A stretch of 64,000 nt of DNA from Halichoerus grypus. Its lineage: Eukaryota > Chordata > Mammalia > Carnivora > Phocidae. The notes beneath the pieces were generated by a model. That model ran no database searches. It saw only the letters and a list, made by a program, of their open reading frames with translations, and had not been told where the DNA came from. Numbering within the stretch: the stretch's first letter is position 1; every line of letters starts with the position of its first letter. Positions 24,230 through 36,131 of the stretch are shown here, one piece after another. Position numbers and translations under genes: made by a program. The stretch lies in contig NC_135715.1 in the NCBI RefSeq assembly GCF_964656455.1, positions 40,744,603-40,808,602 on the forward strand. Direction: 5' to 3'.

Positions 24230-27200
24230 TTAGCTTTGTTGACTGTTTCCTTTGCTGTGCAAAAGCTTCTTATCTCGATGAAGTCCCAATAGTTTATTTT
24301 TGCTTTTGTTTCTCTTGCTTTTGGAGACATGTCTAGTGCTGCAGAAAGTGCTGCAGCCTAGGCCGAAGAGGTTGTTGCCTGTATTCTTCTCCAGGATTGT
24401 GATGGACTCCTGTCTCACAATAAGTGTTTCATCCATTTTGAGTTGATTTTTGTGTATGGTGTAAGAAAGTGGACCAGTTTCATTCTTCTGCTTGTAGCTG
24501 TCCAGTTTTCCCAACACCATTTGTTGAAAAGACTGCCTTTTTTCCATTGGATATTCTTTCCTGCTTCGTCGAAGATTAGTTGACCATAGAGTTGAGGGTC
24601 CATTTCTGGGGTCTCTATTCTGTTCCTTTGATCTATGTGTCTGTTTTTGTGCCAGTACCATACTATCTTGATGATGACAGCTCTGCAATATAACCTGAAG
24701 TCCGGAATTGTGATGCCTCCAGCTTTGCTTTTCTTTTTCAACATTCCTTTGGCTATTCGGGATCTTTTCGGGTTCCATACAAATTTTAAGATTGTTTGTT
24801 CCAGCTCTGTGAAAAATGCTGATGGTATTTTGATAGGGATTGCACTGAATGTGTAGATTGTTTTGGGTATCATAGACATTTTAACAATATTTATTCTTCC
24901 AAACCATGAGCATGGAATGTTTTTCCATTTCTTAGTGTCTTCCTCAATTTCTTTCATAAGTGTTCTATAGTTTTCAGAGTACAGATTCTTTACTTCTTTG
25001 GTTAGGTTTATTCCTAGGTATCTTATGGTTTTTGGTGCAACTGTAAATGGGATCGAGTCCTTAATTTCTCTTTCTTCTGCCTCATTGTTAGTGTATAGAA
25101 ATGTAACTGACTTCTCTATATTGATTTTATATCCTGCCACTTTACTGAATTCCTTTATCAGTTCTAGCAATTTTTGGCTGAAGTCTTTGGGTTTTCTACA
25201 CAGAGTATGATGCTGTCTGTGAAGAGTGAAAGTTTGACTTCTTCTTTGCCGATTTGGATGCCTTAAATTTTTGCTGTCTGATTGCTGAGGCTATGACCTC
25301 CAGTACTATGTTGAACACCAGTGGTAAGAGTGGACATTCCTGTGATGTTCCTCACCTTAGGGGAAAAGCTCTGTTTTTCCCCACTGAGGATGATAATTGT
25401 TGTGGGTTATTCATATATGGCTTTTATGATATTGAGGTATGTTCCTTCTATTCCTACAAGATGGAGAGTTTTTATCAAGAAAGGATGCTGCACTTTGTCA
25501 AATGCTTTTCCTGCATCTATTTAGAGAATCATACAGTTATTGTCTTTTATTAACGTGGTGTATCACATTGATTTGCTAATGTTGAACCACCCTTGCATCC
25601 CAGGAATAAATCCCACTTGGTCATGGTGAATAATCCTTTTAATGTACTGTTGGATCCTATTGGCTAGTATCTTGATGAGAATTTTGGCATCCATGTTCAT
25701 CAGGGATATTGGTCTGTAATTCTCCTTTTTAGTGGGGTCTTTTTCTGGTTTGGGGATCAAGGTAATGCTGGCCTCACAGAATGAGTTTGGAAGTTTTCCT
25801 TCCATTTCTATGTTTCAGAAGATGAGATATTAATTCTTCTTTAAATGTTTGGTAGAATTCCACTGGGAGGCCATGCAGCCCTGGACTCTTGTTTATTGGG
25901 AGATTTTTGATTACTGGTTCAATTTCTTTGTTGGTTATCGGTCTGTTCAGGTTTTCTTATTTCTTCCTGGTTCAGTTTTGGTAGTTTGTATGTTTCTAGG
26001 AATGCATCCATTTCTTCCAGATTGCCTGATTTGTCGGCATATAATTGTTCATAATATCCCCTTGTAATTGTTTGTATTTCTGTGGTGTTGGTTATGATTT
26101 CTTCTCACTCATTTGTGATTTTGTTTTGGTCCTTTCTCTTTTCTTTTTGATAAGTCTGGCTAGGGGTTTATTGATTTTGTTCATTCTTTCAAAGAACCGG
26201 CTCCTAGTTTCATTGATCTGTTTTGTTTTGTTTTTTCATCTCTATATCACCGATTTCTGCTCTAATCTTTATGATTTCTCTTCTCCTGCTGGGTTTAAGC
26301 TTTATTTGCTGTTCTTTCTCCAGCTCCTTCAGGTGTAAGATTAGGTTGTATATTTGAGACTTTTCTTGTTTCTTGAGGAAGGCCTGTATCACTATTATAC
26401 TTCCCTCTTAGGACCACTTTTGCTGCATTCCAAAGGTTCTGAACTGTCATGTTTTCATTTTCATTTACTTCCATGTATTTTTTAAATTCTTCTTTAATTC
26501 CCTGGTTGACCCATTCATTTTAGTAGGATGCTCTTTAACCTCCATGCATTTGTGGTCCTTCTAAATTTTTCCTTGTGGTTGACTTCAAGTTTAAAGCACT
26601 GTGGTCTGAAAATATGCATGATATAATCTCAATCTTTTTGTACCAGTTGAGACCTGATTTGTGACCACGTATGTGATCTCTTCTGGAGAATGTTCCATGT
26701 GCACTCAAGAAGAATATGCATTCTGTTGCTTTAAGATGAAATGCTCTGAATATATCTGTTAAGTCCATTTGGTCCAGTGTGTCATTCAAGGCTTCATTTC
26801 CTTGTTGATCTTCTGCTTAGATGATCTGTCCATCGCCATCAAGTGGGGGTGTTAAAGTCCCCTACTAGTATTGTATTATCTTTTAATTTAGTTATTAATT
26901 GGTTTATATATTTGGCTGCTGCCAAGTTAGGGGTATAAATATTTACACTTGTTAGATCTTCTTGTTGGATAGACCCTTTTATTATGATGTAGTGTTCTTC
27001 TTCATCTTCTAATACAGTCTTTGGTTTAAAATCTAGTTTGTCTGATATAAAGATGGTTAATCCAGCTTTCTTCTGATGTCCATTGGCATAATAAATGGAT
27101 TTCCATCCCCTCACTTTTTTTTTTTTTTAAGATTTTATTTATTTGTCAGAGAGAGAGAGTACAAGCAGGGGGAGCAGCAGGCAGAGGGTGAAGTAGGCTC

Positions 27201-27478
27201 CCCGCTGAGCAAGAAGCCTGATGAAGAACTCGATCCCAGGATACCAGGATCATGGCCTGAGCTGAAGGCAGACACTTAGCCGAACGAGCCACCCAGGCAT
27301 CCTCCATCCCCTCACTTTCAAGCTGGAGGTGCCCTTTGGGTCTAAAATGGGTCCCTTGTAAGCAGCATATCAATGGGTCTTGTCTTTTTATGCATTTTGA
27401 TACCCTATGTCTTTTAATTAGAGCATTTAGTCCATTTACATTCAGAATAATTATTGAAAGATATGAATTTAGTGCCAT
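24230..27478 (-). pseudogene. L1 ORF2 (endonuclease/reverse transcriptase) pseudogene
   Basis: L1 ORF2 makes an apurinic-like endonuclease fused to a reverse transcriptase, used for target-primed copying. Seen here in order: the start (M-A-L-N-S-Y-L-S-I-I-I-L-N-V-N-G-L-N) at 27478; C-C-L-Q-G-T-H-F, where the family has the catalytic Glu (LQET) but this copy has Gly; G-D-F-N-T-P near 26845; S-D-H-S-A-L near 26590; RT motifs with Y-R-P-I-S-L-M-N near 25725 and V-G-F-I-P-G near 25605; F-T-D-S near 25210 in place of FADD, so a catalytic Asp is lost; then a 251-codon open stretch, 25170-24415, covering the RT thumb and the W-Y-W-H-K-N-R segment. Frameshifts split it into at least six frames, one near 25190. 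A SINE interrupts the endonuclease. Confidence 0.9.
27118..27302 (-). mobile_element. CAN-type SINE inside the L1 endonuclease region
   Basis: T-run, AAGATTTTATTTATTTGTCA, body and GAGCCACCCAGGCATCC head. Perfect 16-base TSD tccatcccctcacttt at 27102-27117 and 27303-27318, which is L1 sequence, so the SINE landed after the L1. Same orientation as its host element. Confidence 0.95.
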
Positions 27479-27559
27479 TGTATTACCTGTAAAGTCACTG
27501 TTCCTGTAGATTGTTTCTGTTCCTTTCTGTTCTTTGTTACTTTTAGGCTCTCTCTCTGC

Positions 27560-28413
27560 TCAAAGGATCCCCTTTAATATTTCTTGCAGGGTGGGTTTAG
27601 TGTTCTTAAATTCCTTTATTCGTTGTTTGTCCTAGAAATTCTTTATCTCTCCTTCTATTCTGAATGACAGCCTTGCTGGATAAAGTATTCTTGGCTGCAT
27701 ATTTTTCCCATTTATCACGCTAAATATATCATGCCAGTCGTTTTTGGCCTGCCAGGTGTCTGCGGATAGGTCTGCTGCCAGCCCTATGTTTCTACACTTG
27801 TAGGTTAAGGACCTCTTGTCCTGCGATGCTTTCAGAATTTTCTCTTTATCTTTGAAATTTGCAGGCTTCACTATTATATGTCAAGGTGTTGACCATTTCA
27901 GGAAGGTTCCCTGTGCCTCCTGGACTTCAATGCCTATTTCCTTCCCCAGATTAAGTAAGTTCTCAGCTATAATTTGTTCAAATAACCTTCTGCCCTTCTC
28001 TCTCACTCCTCATCTTCTGGGGCCCTATTATCCAGATATTATTTCACTTTATGGAATTGCTTAATTCTCTAAGTCTTCCTTCATGATCCAGTAGTTTTCC
28101 TTCTCTTCTTTTCAGCTTCCTTATTTTCCATCATTTTATCTTCTGTATCACTGACTCTCTCTTCTGCCTTGTTCATGCTCGTTTTTAAAGCCGCCATTTG
28201 GGACTGCATCTCAGTAATAGCATTTTTAATTTCAGCCTGACTAGATTTTACTTCTTTTACTTCTATAGTAAGGGATTCTCTAGTGTCTTCTCTGTTGTCT
28301 TCAAGCCCAGCTAGTATCTTCATAATCATTTTAAATTCTAGTTCAGACATCTTATTTATATCTATATTGATTAAATCCCTGGCAGTGAGTACTACCTCCT
28401 GTTCTTTCTTTTG
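27560..28413 (-). pseudogene. L1 ORF1 (RNA-binding protein) pseudogene
   Basis: L1 ORF1 protein coats L1 RNA as a coiled-coil trimer. The minus strand reads M-S-E-L-E-F-K-M and then a heptad-rich coiled-coil (..SSQAEIKNAITEMQSQM..) through 28081. It then shifts frame into the RNA-binding part (G-K-E-I-G-I-E-V-Q-E-A-Q region near 27930) and the C-terminal domain (..KASQDKRSLTYKCR.., W-Q-A-K-N-D-W near 27735). The last codons (T-L-Q-E-I-L-K-G-I-L, then TGA) are at about 27590-27560. The N-terminal 25 or so codons are cut off by the 5' truncation. At least two frameshifts. Confidence 0.88.
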
Positions 28414-28436
28414 GGGAACATACCAGTATTTTTAAG

Positions 28437-30042
28437 TTAATGGATTTTAAATATCTAAAATTCTAGGTGTTAACTCTAAAAGAATAAACTATTCAGTAAT
28501 TAATTTTAAAAGATGAATGGTGAATAACACTGCTATAAAAAACTCTGCTTAAGTAAAAAAACAATAGGTAGGTCAAGCAACTGAATACTAATGAGGTAGA
28601 GAACATCACAAATAGTAAGCTTTTAAATCCTTCCTCAGATCATCTAGCAGATTATGACTTTAGATCATAATATAATAATTGCAAAATTCATTTTTTTTTG
28701 TATTTCCTCAGTGTTTCTAATAAATTTGCTGGAATGTGAATCCCTTCAATTTCTACGTCATTTGACAAAGCATCTTATTGAGTTCCTATTTCTTTGGGAT
28801 AATCTGTCTAATTGAAGATCTGCATTAGGAAGTACATGAATAGTAATTTCTAGGAACAGCAGTAGAAAGAAAATAAAACTTCAGTCTTGAAGTTAAATCT
28901 GTCACACTGATTGGTCATTATATAGGATGTACATCCTCATGTAAATGGACAAATGACTTAAATCTTACATCATGAAATAAACTACCACTTGGCCTTCAGT
29001 CACACTGAGGCATTAATTTAATTCTAGCCTTGAGAGTTAATATGCATGATTGCCAGATCATAAAGAATTGGCTTTTTTGTTCAGAGACCACTATTAATTA
29101 TGATAGTCATTGTTTTCTCAAGGAGAACATGCAGCACTACATGTCTGTTAAAAAACACCCAAAGTACAGGAACACCTGTTCCTCTTCCAGAGAAATGAGT
29201 CATATTTGCTTATTACTTCAGTGCTAATCTCTTTAAGGAAGAGCTTTCAAATAGATGAAGATGATATACCACCCCACAAATTAGGGTACTATAGCATAAT
29301 TTATGAAAATTTTTATGTCAAATATATTTCAAAATTTCATTTTGAGGAGTCTGCCTCCTGGTTTAACAATCTTTGTGTGATTTTTCAAGCCTGCCATTAA
29401 AAACTTAAAAAAACTTTACATGGCTGATCTCACTAGAGACAGCTGCCCTCTCCTCACCAGACTTAGTGCATAGCCCAAATGTCAGTGTCTAAAGGGAGTT
29501 GCAGTGAGGGACTCAGGCCTCTCTAGCTGATCATGCTCTTTTGCATATCTGTATTCTTCACCCAGTTACCCTTATTTCTAGTCTTTTTATTTGATGCCTT
29601 CAGCCAAGGACCTCTTCTGAGATCTCTGCCAAAGGCTCCTTAAGAGAGGAGAAGGGGAAACCTGATGAAACTCTTCCCCACTTTGATTCACTACTCAGGT
29701 CAAATGGAAACAGCAAATTCATTAAGAAAAATGAGATTCCAAAGCCATATAAATTTATTTACATTATTTTAGAATATTAACATACACTGTGGGTCTACCT
29801 ACAGAGAACAGAGCTGGCGCATCTGAAAAACGTGATGCTTTAATTCATAAATTAAAAGATATTTGTGATAGGAAAATTACAAAATGCAGAAAACTATAAT
29901 GTGGGGAATTAAAATCATCCATACAAGTCACATAAATTCCATCTATGTGTTATATATGCATGTTTATTGCATATGTGAATATGTAATATTTTGTACTGGA
30001 TGTATCTTGGATCAGAGTAATATAGTTTTGTATTACCATGTT
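28437..30042. other. No gene or repeat recognised
   Basis: Unique-looking sequence between the L1 and the next SINE. Short open frames at 29030-29400 have no recognisable features. Confidence 0.45.
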
Positions 30043-30058
30043 ACCATTTTAATTTTTT

Positions 30059-30082
30059 TTTAAAGATTTTATTTATTTATTT

Positions 30083-30118
<36 letters not shown>

Positions 30119-30258
30119 GGATGAGAGGTGATAGGGTCAGAGGGAGAAGCAGGCTCCCCGCTGAGCCGGGAGCCCGATGCGGGACTTGATCCCAGGACTC
30201 CGGGATCATGACCTGAGCCAAAGGCAGTTGCTTAACCAACTGAGCCACCCAGGTGCCC
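30059..30258 (-). mobile_element. CAN-type SINE, minus strand, with (GA)n
   Basis: T-run, AAAGATTTTATTTATTTATT, an expanded GA run, body with CTCCCCGCTGAGCCGGGAG, head GAGCCACCCAGGTGCCC. TSD accattttaatttttt (30043-30058) and accactttaattcttt (30259-30274) with two mismatches. Confidence 0.92.
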
Positions 30259-30274
30259 ACCACTTTAATTCTTT

Positions 30275-32249
30275 CATCATACATTTGTGAGATACTTTCA
30301 ATGTACCATTTTTACAAGTCATCAAAATTATTTAGAACTATAATTTTTAAACTGCAAAATAGAATCTCATCAGAAATATTCACCATAATGTTTATTTAAT
30401 TCCCCTATTTAGAAGTAAAGTTGATTCAATTTTTCCATATTATAAAAATGCTAAACAATAATAGTTGATGCTATATATCTGATTATTTAAACAGGAAAGA
30501 TTTCTATCAATAATGAGAAACAGGAAATGATATGAATATTTTGAATTTCTTGATATAAAATTGTCAAATTACTTTCTAAGCAGTTATACCAATTCAGAGT
30601 TCCTAGGGAATCATGAAAATAATCAAAAAATTCTTGCCAGAATATTTTTTAATTTGGCCAACTGCATGTATCAAAATGTTTATTTCATTGTTTTCTCAAT
30701 ATTAATTCCTTCGATTACTAGACACAAATAATTTTACTAAATTTTACATGAAATGTATTTTATGCCATAACTCATGTATTAAAAGAACCCTTGGATTTAT
30801 AAGAACTACTATAAATGTCTTTTTTTTTTTGCAATTTTTTTTTTTTTTTACTATTTGTCAAATCTATGTTTTTCTCCCCACTTTTTTCTCATATAGAGGC
30901 ACCAGGAAATTACATCCAATTGCATGCCAACATGTTCTCTGGCCTATGAAAAGATGCTTCAACCACAGATGTCCAAAACTGAATTGTCTTTACTACAACT
31001 TTGAGTAAAACTAAATTTTTTATCTTGAAGATTATCATATATCCACCTACCCCTGAGAAAAACCTGAATTTTGCCCTTAATTTCTTCTTCTTTATACTTT
31101 CTCTTAGTTGATCAACCAATCTTGTTAATTCTATTAAATGAACTCTTTTTTTTTTTCTCTCCACCTTCATGGTAACTGTCTTAAGAGATTCCCTTACAAT
31201 TTCTTGCTTCATAACTTGGCTTAGCATAGTGTCTGAAAAAATATAGGAAATATGTGATGAAAATTTGTTAATTTTATCATATTAAAATTAAAATATCCTT
31301 GCATCTGGTCCTTCTTTCAATAAAAAGAAAATATGATCACATCAAACATTTATTTACAAAAGTATTAATTTCTTTTCAGTGATATAATGATATGGATACA
31401 ATCCAATTTTTAGAAAGGCTTATTATGTTCTTTATCATTTTACCACTGTTTACCTTCCAACCTCATTCTTGTACACTCTGCCTTGTGCACAATGTACCTT
31501 CTGTAGGTCTAAGAGTTTGCCATTTTTCTCAAACTTGCCTTTCCTTGTGCTACTGCCACTGACTGAAGAATGGATGGAACCTGCAAACTCATACAGTCAA
31601 TAGTGCAATACCTACTGAGGAACATCTCCAGAGGGACTGTTAGAAACCAGAGAAGTAGGTGTTCTGCCAGATTGCATTTCCTGAATGTATCCTCTAAAAC
31701 TGGAGCATTTCTAAGGTAACAAGACAAGTTAAAAAATATATACTGAAAATTCATTAAGGAAGTAACGTGGGAAAAAAAGATCTTGTGACATGTCAAAATA
31801 AAGGGAAAAAGCTAGTCTGTTTCATATTCATTTCCATGTGAAACAGAAACACAGATCAAGCAGATACCTAGGTCCCCACCTCCAGCCCTCTCTATATTCT
31901 TCCCTTGATTTGAAACTCCCTCTTTCTCTTTCTCCCCTTTTTCTTCATATAAATATATATAAATTAAATGTCATACTAAATTCACTCAGTTACTGTGCAG
32001 AGTGAGTCATTGTGCCAGGTTATTTTATCTGTAATCAAGTGCTTCATTTTTAAAAATAATTGCTACTTTTTATAGTAATAAACCCAGTTGAAATTAATTG
32101 AGGTAGATAACCTATACAACTGAGAAACAATGCTAGAGAAACTGGGCGTATGCACAGTGTCAGCATCCACAGAAGGGGAAACAAAGCTAGAGAGCTAATC
32201 CAGGTTGATAACTCCATTTCCAATCTGAACATTGCATTCTAACACTTTA
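30275..32249. other. No gene recognised; T-runs near 30.83 kb
   Basis: Unique AT-rich DNA with T-runs at 30821-30850. The minus-strand frame at 30910-31227 is Lys-rich and looked coding at first, but nothing supports it. CT-rich patch at 31915-31945. Confidence 0.45.
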
Positions 32250-32400
32250 CCAGTATTTTTTAAGCACTTATCAAGTGTGTATTAAATAGATAATATTTGC
32301 CAGACACTAAGATAAGCTTTAGGAACAAAAATTCTGATATATAAGACATGCCCTCAAAGACTTACCTTGTTGTAGGGAAAGATTGGCAAATATATTAAGA
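32250..32400 (-). mobile_element. L2 3' end relic
   Basis: Antisense L2: TTAAGCACTTATCAAGTGTG, TTTGCCAGACACTAAGATAA, GCTTTAGGAACAAAAATTCT, AAGACATGCCCTCAAAGACT and TACCTTGTTGTAGGG. Confidence 0.65.
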
Positions 32401-32520
32401 ACCACAAAACAATTCAAGTATGATAGTGCACTGAGAGAACACAAATCATGTGATTCCTAAGAAAACTTTGTGAAAAAAATGTTTAGTTTTGAAAATCAAT
32501 TACAAAAACCAAGTGGCTAG

Positions 32521-32562
32521 ATGAAGAGGAAGAGGAGGAGGAGGAGGAGGAAGGACGACGCA
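32521..32562. repeat. GAGGA-rich simple repeat
   Basis: (GAG/GGA)n purine tract just outside the Tigger-type element. No TSD role visible. Confidence 0.85.
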
Positions 32563-32574
32563 AGAGGAAATGCA

Positions 32575-33040
32575 AGAATCCCTTTATACTCAGTTTCACT
32601 TTCTGTGGTTTCAGTTACCCAACTATAGTCCAAAAGCAGATGATCCTCCTTCTGACAAACTGTTGGAAGGTCAATATTAGTCACAATACTGATATCATTC
32701 ACTTCACTTCATCTCATTAGATAGGCATTTTATCATCGGCATTTTATCATCTCACATCATCACGAGAAGAAGAGTAAGTACAGTAAGGCATCTATACAGA
32801 GAGAGACCACATTCACATAACTTTTATTATAGTATATTGATATAACTGTTCCATTTTATTAGTTATTATTGTCAATCTCTTACTGTGCCTAATTTATAAA
32901 TTAAACTTTATCACAGGCATGTATGTATAGGAAAAAACATGATATATATAGGGTTCAGCACTATCACGGTTTCAGGCACCCACCGGGGGTCTTGAAACAT
33001 AACCCCAGTGGATAAGGGGGGTGGGGGGACTACTGCAAAA
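32575..33040. mobile_element. Tigger-type (TcMar) DNA transposon relic
   Basis: Matches in order the short Tigger-family element whose ends read as CCTTAT/ATAAGG inverted repeats: TGTGGTTTCAGTTACCC, GATGATCCTCCTTCTGACA, TTATCATCTCACATCATCAC, GTGCCTAATTTATAAATTAA, GTATGTATAGGAAAAAACAT and GGTTTCAGGCACCCACC, ending GTGGATAAGGGGGG. The termini are inverted (TCCCTTTATAC at the left, ATAAGGGGGG at the right). No transposase remains, so non-autonomous. Exact subfamily not assigned. Confidence 0.7.
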
Positions 33041-34199
33041 TGTGTGAAAACACGGAGTTGTAATGATGACTGGTGTCTAAATCACATCATCGTGTACTGA
33101 CTGACTCCAACATATGTAGACTGAACTGTGCAAGTTAAAGGAAGCCATTAAAGGGTTATATGCAGAGGTCAGACGAGCTCATTTGCAGAAATGTATACAT
33201 GTTTGGAGGAAGATGAGGGTGACTGGATTAGAGAATGAACAAAACACAAAAAACTGTTAGGAAACAAATATTAGGGAGAAAATAAGGTAGTGGCAAGAAA
33301 ACGGACAGGAAAACTCATATATTAGTATTATTAAGAAGATCCCCTGCAGGACTTTCATAATGCACATTAACACCCTTTTTGCTCAAAGATGCTACTTGGT
33401 AATCACATCTCTGGCTCAGAGTTTAATTTGGCTGGGTACAAACTGTTAGCAGTTCTTAGTATTTGATAAAAAATTCCTTATTTGCTCCAAACATGCTTTC
33501 TTAGTAGAAAAAAACTTTTCTTCAAGGATAGAGTCAAGTTGATGTTTATAGCCCATGGAAATAGCCTTTACATACTGCTTTCTTAACACTTGACTTAGGA
33601 AATTAATTATTAAACAATGTTTAGTCCCTCAAAGAAGAAACAGGAGGATAATTAAACTGGAATACTTGACAGCTAACAAGAGAACTACTGTTTTAGAGAT
33701 GATAAAAAAAATGATATATTGAAAAGGAGATGCAAAGCATCTATTCTCATGGCTTGACATTCATACTAAATTCCCTATTTCCCATAGTGGGTGTCAGAAC
33801 ACTTAGAACAAATTCCAAATGATCAATATTTCTAGTCTCACATTCTGTTTGTAATAGATTTTAAAGGGTCATGAAAGCTAGTGTTTGCCTCTGTGAGTCA
33901 TTGTCTTTTTTCACTCTCCTTATCAAATTCACTATGCCTTTGTTAGCAATGACATTTACTACTGTCTGCTTTATTACCTTTAAATTTTTTATACAAAAAT
34001 ACCGATTTTACAACATACTCTATAGAAGGAAACTGCAAATTCCTTTCTCTCCCTTTCCCTCCCTCTCTTTCTCTGCCATGTCTCCTTCCCTCTCTCTTTC
34101 TTCATTTTTACTGTAATGGTCACAGTAATAGCTTCCCCATCTTCATTTGATTAAAAAATGTTCATAATTCGTAAACTTAAAAATAATTCAACTATATTA
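33041..34199. other. No gene; CT-rich patch at 34.04-34.11 kb
   Basis: Unique-looking DNA with a pyrimidine-rich patch of C and T only near 34040-34105. Confidence 0.45.
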
Positions 34200-35115
34200 T
34201 GTTATAGGCAGAACCACAGTCCTCAAATATGCCCATGTCCTAATCCCTGGAAACCTATGATTATATGAACCTATATATATATGCTACACTTGGGGTTCCA
34301 AAGACCACCATCAGGATCAATAATTTCCTAGTAGAACTCACAGGACTCAGATACAGTCACACTCATGGTCAGTTTATGACAGTGAAAGGATACAGATTAC
34401 TATCAGCAAAGGGAAAGGTACATGAGGCAAAGGTCAGGAGAAACAAAGCACTAGGTTTCAGTTGTCCCCACGCAGTGGAGTCCCACAGGATGCACTTAAT
34501 TCTCCCAGCAATGATGTGTGGTAACGCATTTTAAGTGTTATCAACAAGGAAGTTCACCTGCTCCATGGTCTCCACAACTTTTATTGGGGGAATCACTCAC
34601 ATAGGCAGGTAGTACGGCATGACCAGAGTAAAATCAGATGGTCACTATAAACCATACTGTTACATAACCCATCTGATCAAACTGGTACAGTGTGACCCAA
34701 GGCCCTATGCCTACAAAAACACTCACATCAGGTTAAACAGTCCTTGGGATCAGGTAGCACTTCCCAGGAGCTGGCCAAGAGCCAGCCCTGAAGACAGGAT
34801 TTTCTTGCTAATGTGCAGGATGTGCACAACCCAGGCTGCTTACTTTTTCTTGCACACATGGTCATAGAGAATTAAGGGCACCTAAGGAATCAAGCTTGAG
34901 AGTGACTTGAGGAATCAAGCTTGGGGAGACTATTCTGTTACACTTCCAACTTTTCCCTTTTTATAAGGACACTAGTCATATTGGATTAGACATCCCACTA
35001 CTCCAGAGTGACTGCATCTGACCCAAATAGATTTACAATGACTCTACTTCCAAGGTCACATTCTGAGGTACTGAAGGTTAGGATAGTAACATATGAATTG
35101 TGAGGGAACAGGATT
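34200..35115. mobile_element. Composite LTR-like remains
   Basis: Three pieces. 34200-34265 (TGTTATAGGC, CCCATGTCCTAATCCCTGGA) matches the start of an MLT1-type LTR in sense. 34290-34930 contains CCAAAGACCACCATCAGGAT, CACAGGATGCACTTAATTCT, CCCAGCAATGATGTGTG and TTTTATTGGGGGAATC, text I associate with an old ERV LTR but cannot name. 34960-35115 (TTATAAGGACACTAGTCATA, TCCAAGGTCACATTCTGAGG, AACATATGAATTGTGAGGG) is an MLT1-type LTR in antisense. The arrangement suggests one LTR inserted within or beside another. No viral genes remain. Confidence 0.5.
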
Positions 35116-35159
35116 TAACCCATAAAACATGGAAACATAGAAGAGTGCTACCAAATATG

Positions 35160-35535
35160 CACATGCATATAGTGAAAACTCACCCATAATCTACTATCCA
35201 AATATAACTCTTCACATATTGACACTTTCTTTCCATTTTTGTTGTGTTATATGTAACATATAATAATATTAACCAAAGATATGTTTTTCTATACATACTC
35301 TTTGTCCTTTTTAAAAATGCAGTACTGTGGCATTTTAAAAATTCTTCTACAGAGAAAACTTAATGGCTCCACAGACACATCTGCTTAGCCAGTTGCCTAC
35401 TGCTGGATGTTCCTGCTGTTTCAGTTTAGATTATACAAATAGCATTCAAAACAGCATTCTTCTTATAGTTCTGTAAGTATCCTCGGATAGTTTTCTTACA
35501 AAAACAAGTCCACATAATGGAAATGCTGGGTATGA
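35160..35535 (-). mobile_element. Possible old antisense L1 fragment
   Basis: Text such as CATATTGACACTTTCTTTCC, ATACTCTTTGTCCTTTTTAA, and ACATAATGGAAATGCTGGGT follows antisense L1 3' order weakly. Confidence 0.4.
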
Positions 35536-35551
35536 ATATTTAAAGATTATC

Positions 35552-35785
35552 AATACTATGTCATATTTATTGAGCATATATTACAGGACAGGCATTGTTC
35601 TAATGACTTAACACAAATTAAGATGTTTAACCTCATAATGTCCCTATGAGGTTTGTAGTATTAATACTACTTCCATTCCTCATACGAGGAAAATGATGGC
35701 AACAGAGGTTCAATAATTTGCCAACAATCATAGGGTGAGTACATGACAGACTCGGAATTGCTTTGAACCAAAACCTACCTCTGAA
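35552..35785 (-). mobile_element. MIR relic, near full length
   Basis: Antisense MIR in order: CATATTTATTGAGCATATAT, GACAGGCATTGTTCTAATGA, CCTCATAATGTCCCTATGAG, TCATACGAGGAAAATGATGG, AGAGGTTCAATAATTTGCC and GACTCGGAATTGCTTTGAAC. One of the best MIR copies in the window. Confidence 0.85.
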
Positions 35786-36131
35786 GTTTGGGATTTTAAC
35801 CATTTTATTGATTACCATCATACCACCAGGATACAGTCCAGAGTATGTACTGAATTATTTCCCTTATCGGCAACTTCCTAGTGACCAATTTTCCCAGCCC
35901 ATCCTTGACATAATTATTATACTTTCTAATAATCATCAATTTCAAGAGTAAAAAATCACATCATAAAATAAATAAGTTGCATGACTCTGATGACTTCTGA
36001 AAATGAAAGTTTGTATATATTTATAGAACCTTTATTTTTCAGTTGCCAATTGTCTTTGAGCTGCTGGCTTATAGTTTGTACAGTGATGCAAAATTGTGAA
36101 AACAAGCCAGTTTTCTTTAAAGCATTTCTTT

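Larger units (their letters stand above)
23217..28419 (-). mobile_element. Carnivoran L1, nearly complete, inactive
   Basis: Minus-strand L1 of about 5 kb once the internal SINE (27118-27302) is removed. In element order: ORF1 coiled-coil and C-terminal domain (28413-27560), ORF2 endonuclease, RT and C-terminal part (27478-24230), then the 3'UTR with the carnivoran AACATCCAGTGCTCATTACA text (antisense) ending at 23217. The 5'UTR and first codons of ORF1 are missing, so it is 5' truncated. Flanks atacagatatatttttaa (23199-23216) and ataccagtatttttaag (28420-28436) look like a diverged TSD. Frameshifts, stops and lost catalytic residues show it cannot move. Confidence 0.93.

Noticed and set aside
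24230..24778. 182-codon minus-strand open frame
   Set aside because: Mostly the wrong frame of L1 ORF2 over 24415-24778; only its last third (24230-24415) is true ORF2 frame after a shift. Covered by the ORF2 pseudogene.
24635..26338. Plus-strand open frames across the L1
   Set aside because: Shadows on the antisense strand of L1 ORF2; hydrophobic because of T-rich reverse complement.
30910..31227. 105-codon Lys-rich minus-strand frame
   Set aside because: Looks helical in places, but has no family motif, no splice context and no codon pattern distinct from AT-rich noncoding DNA.
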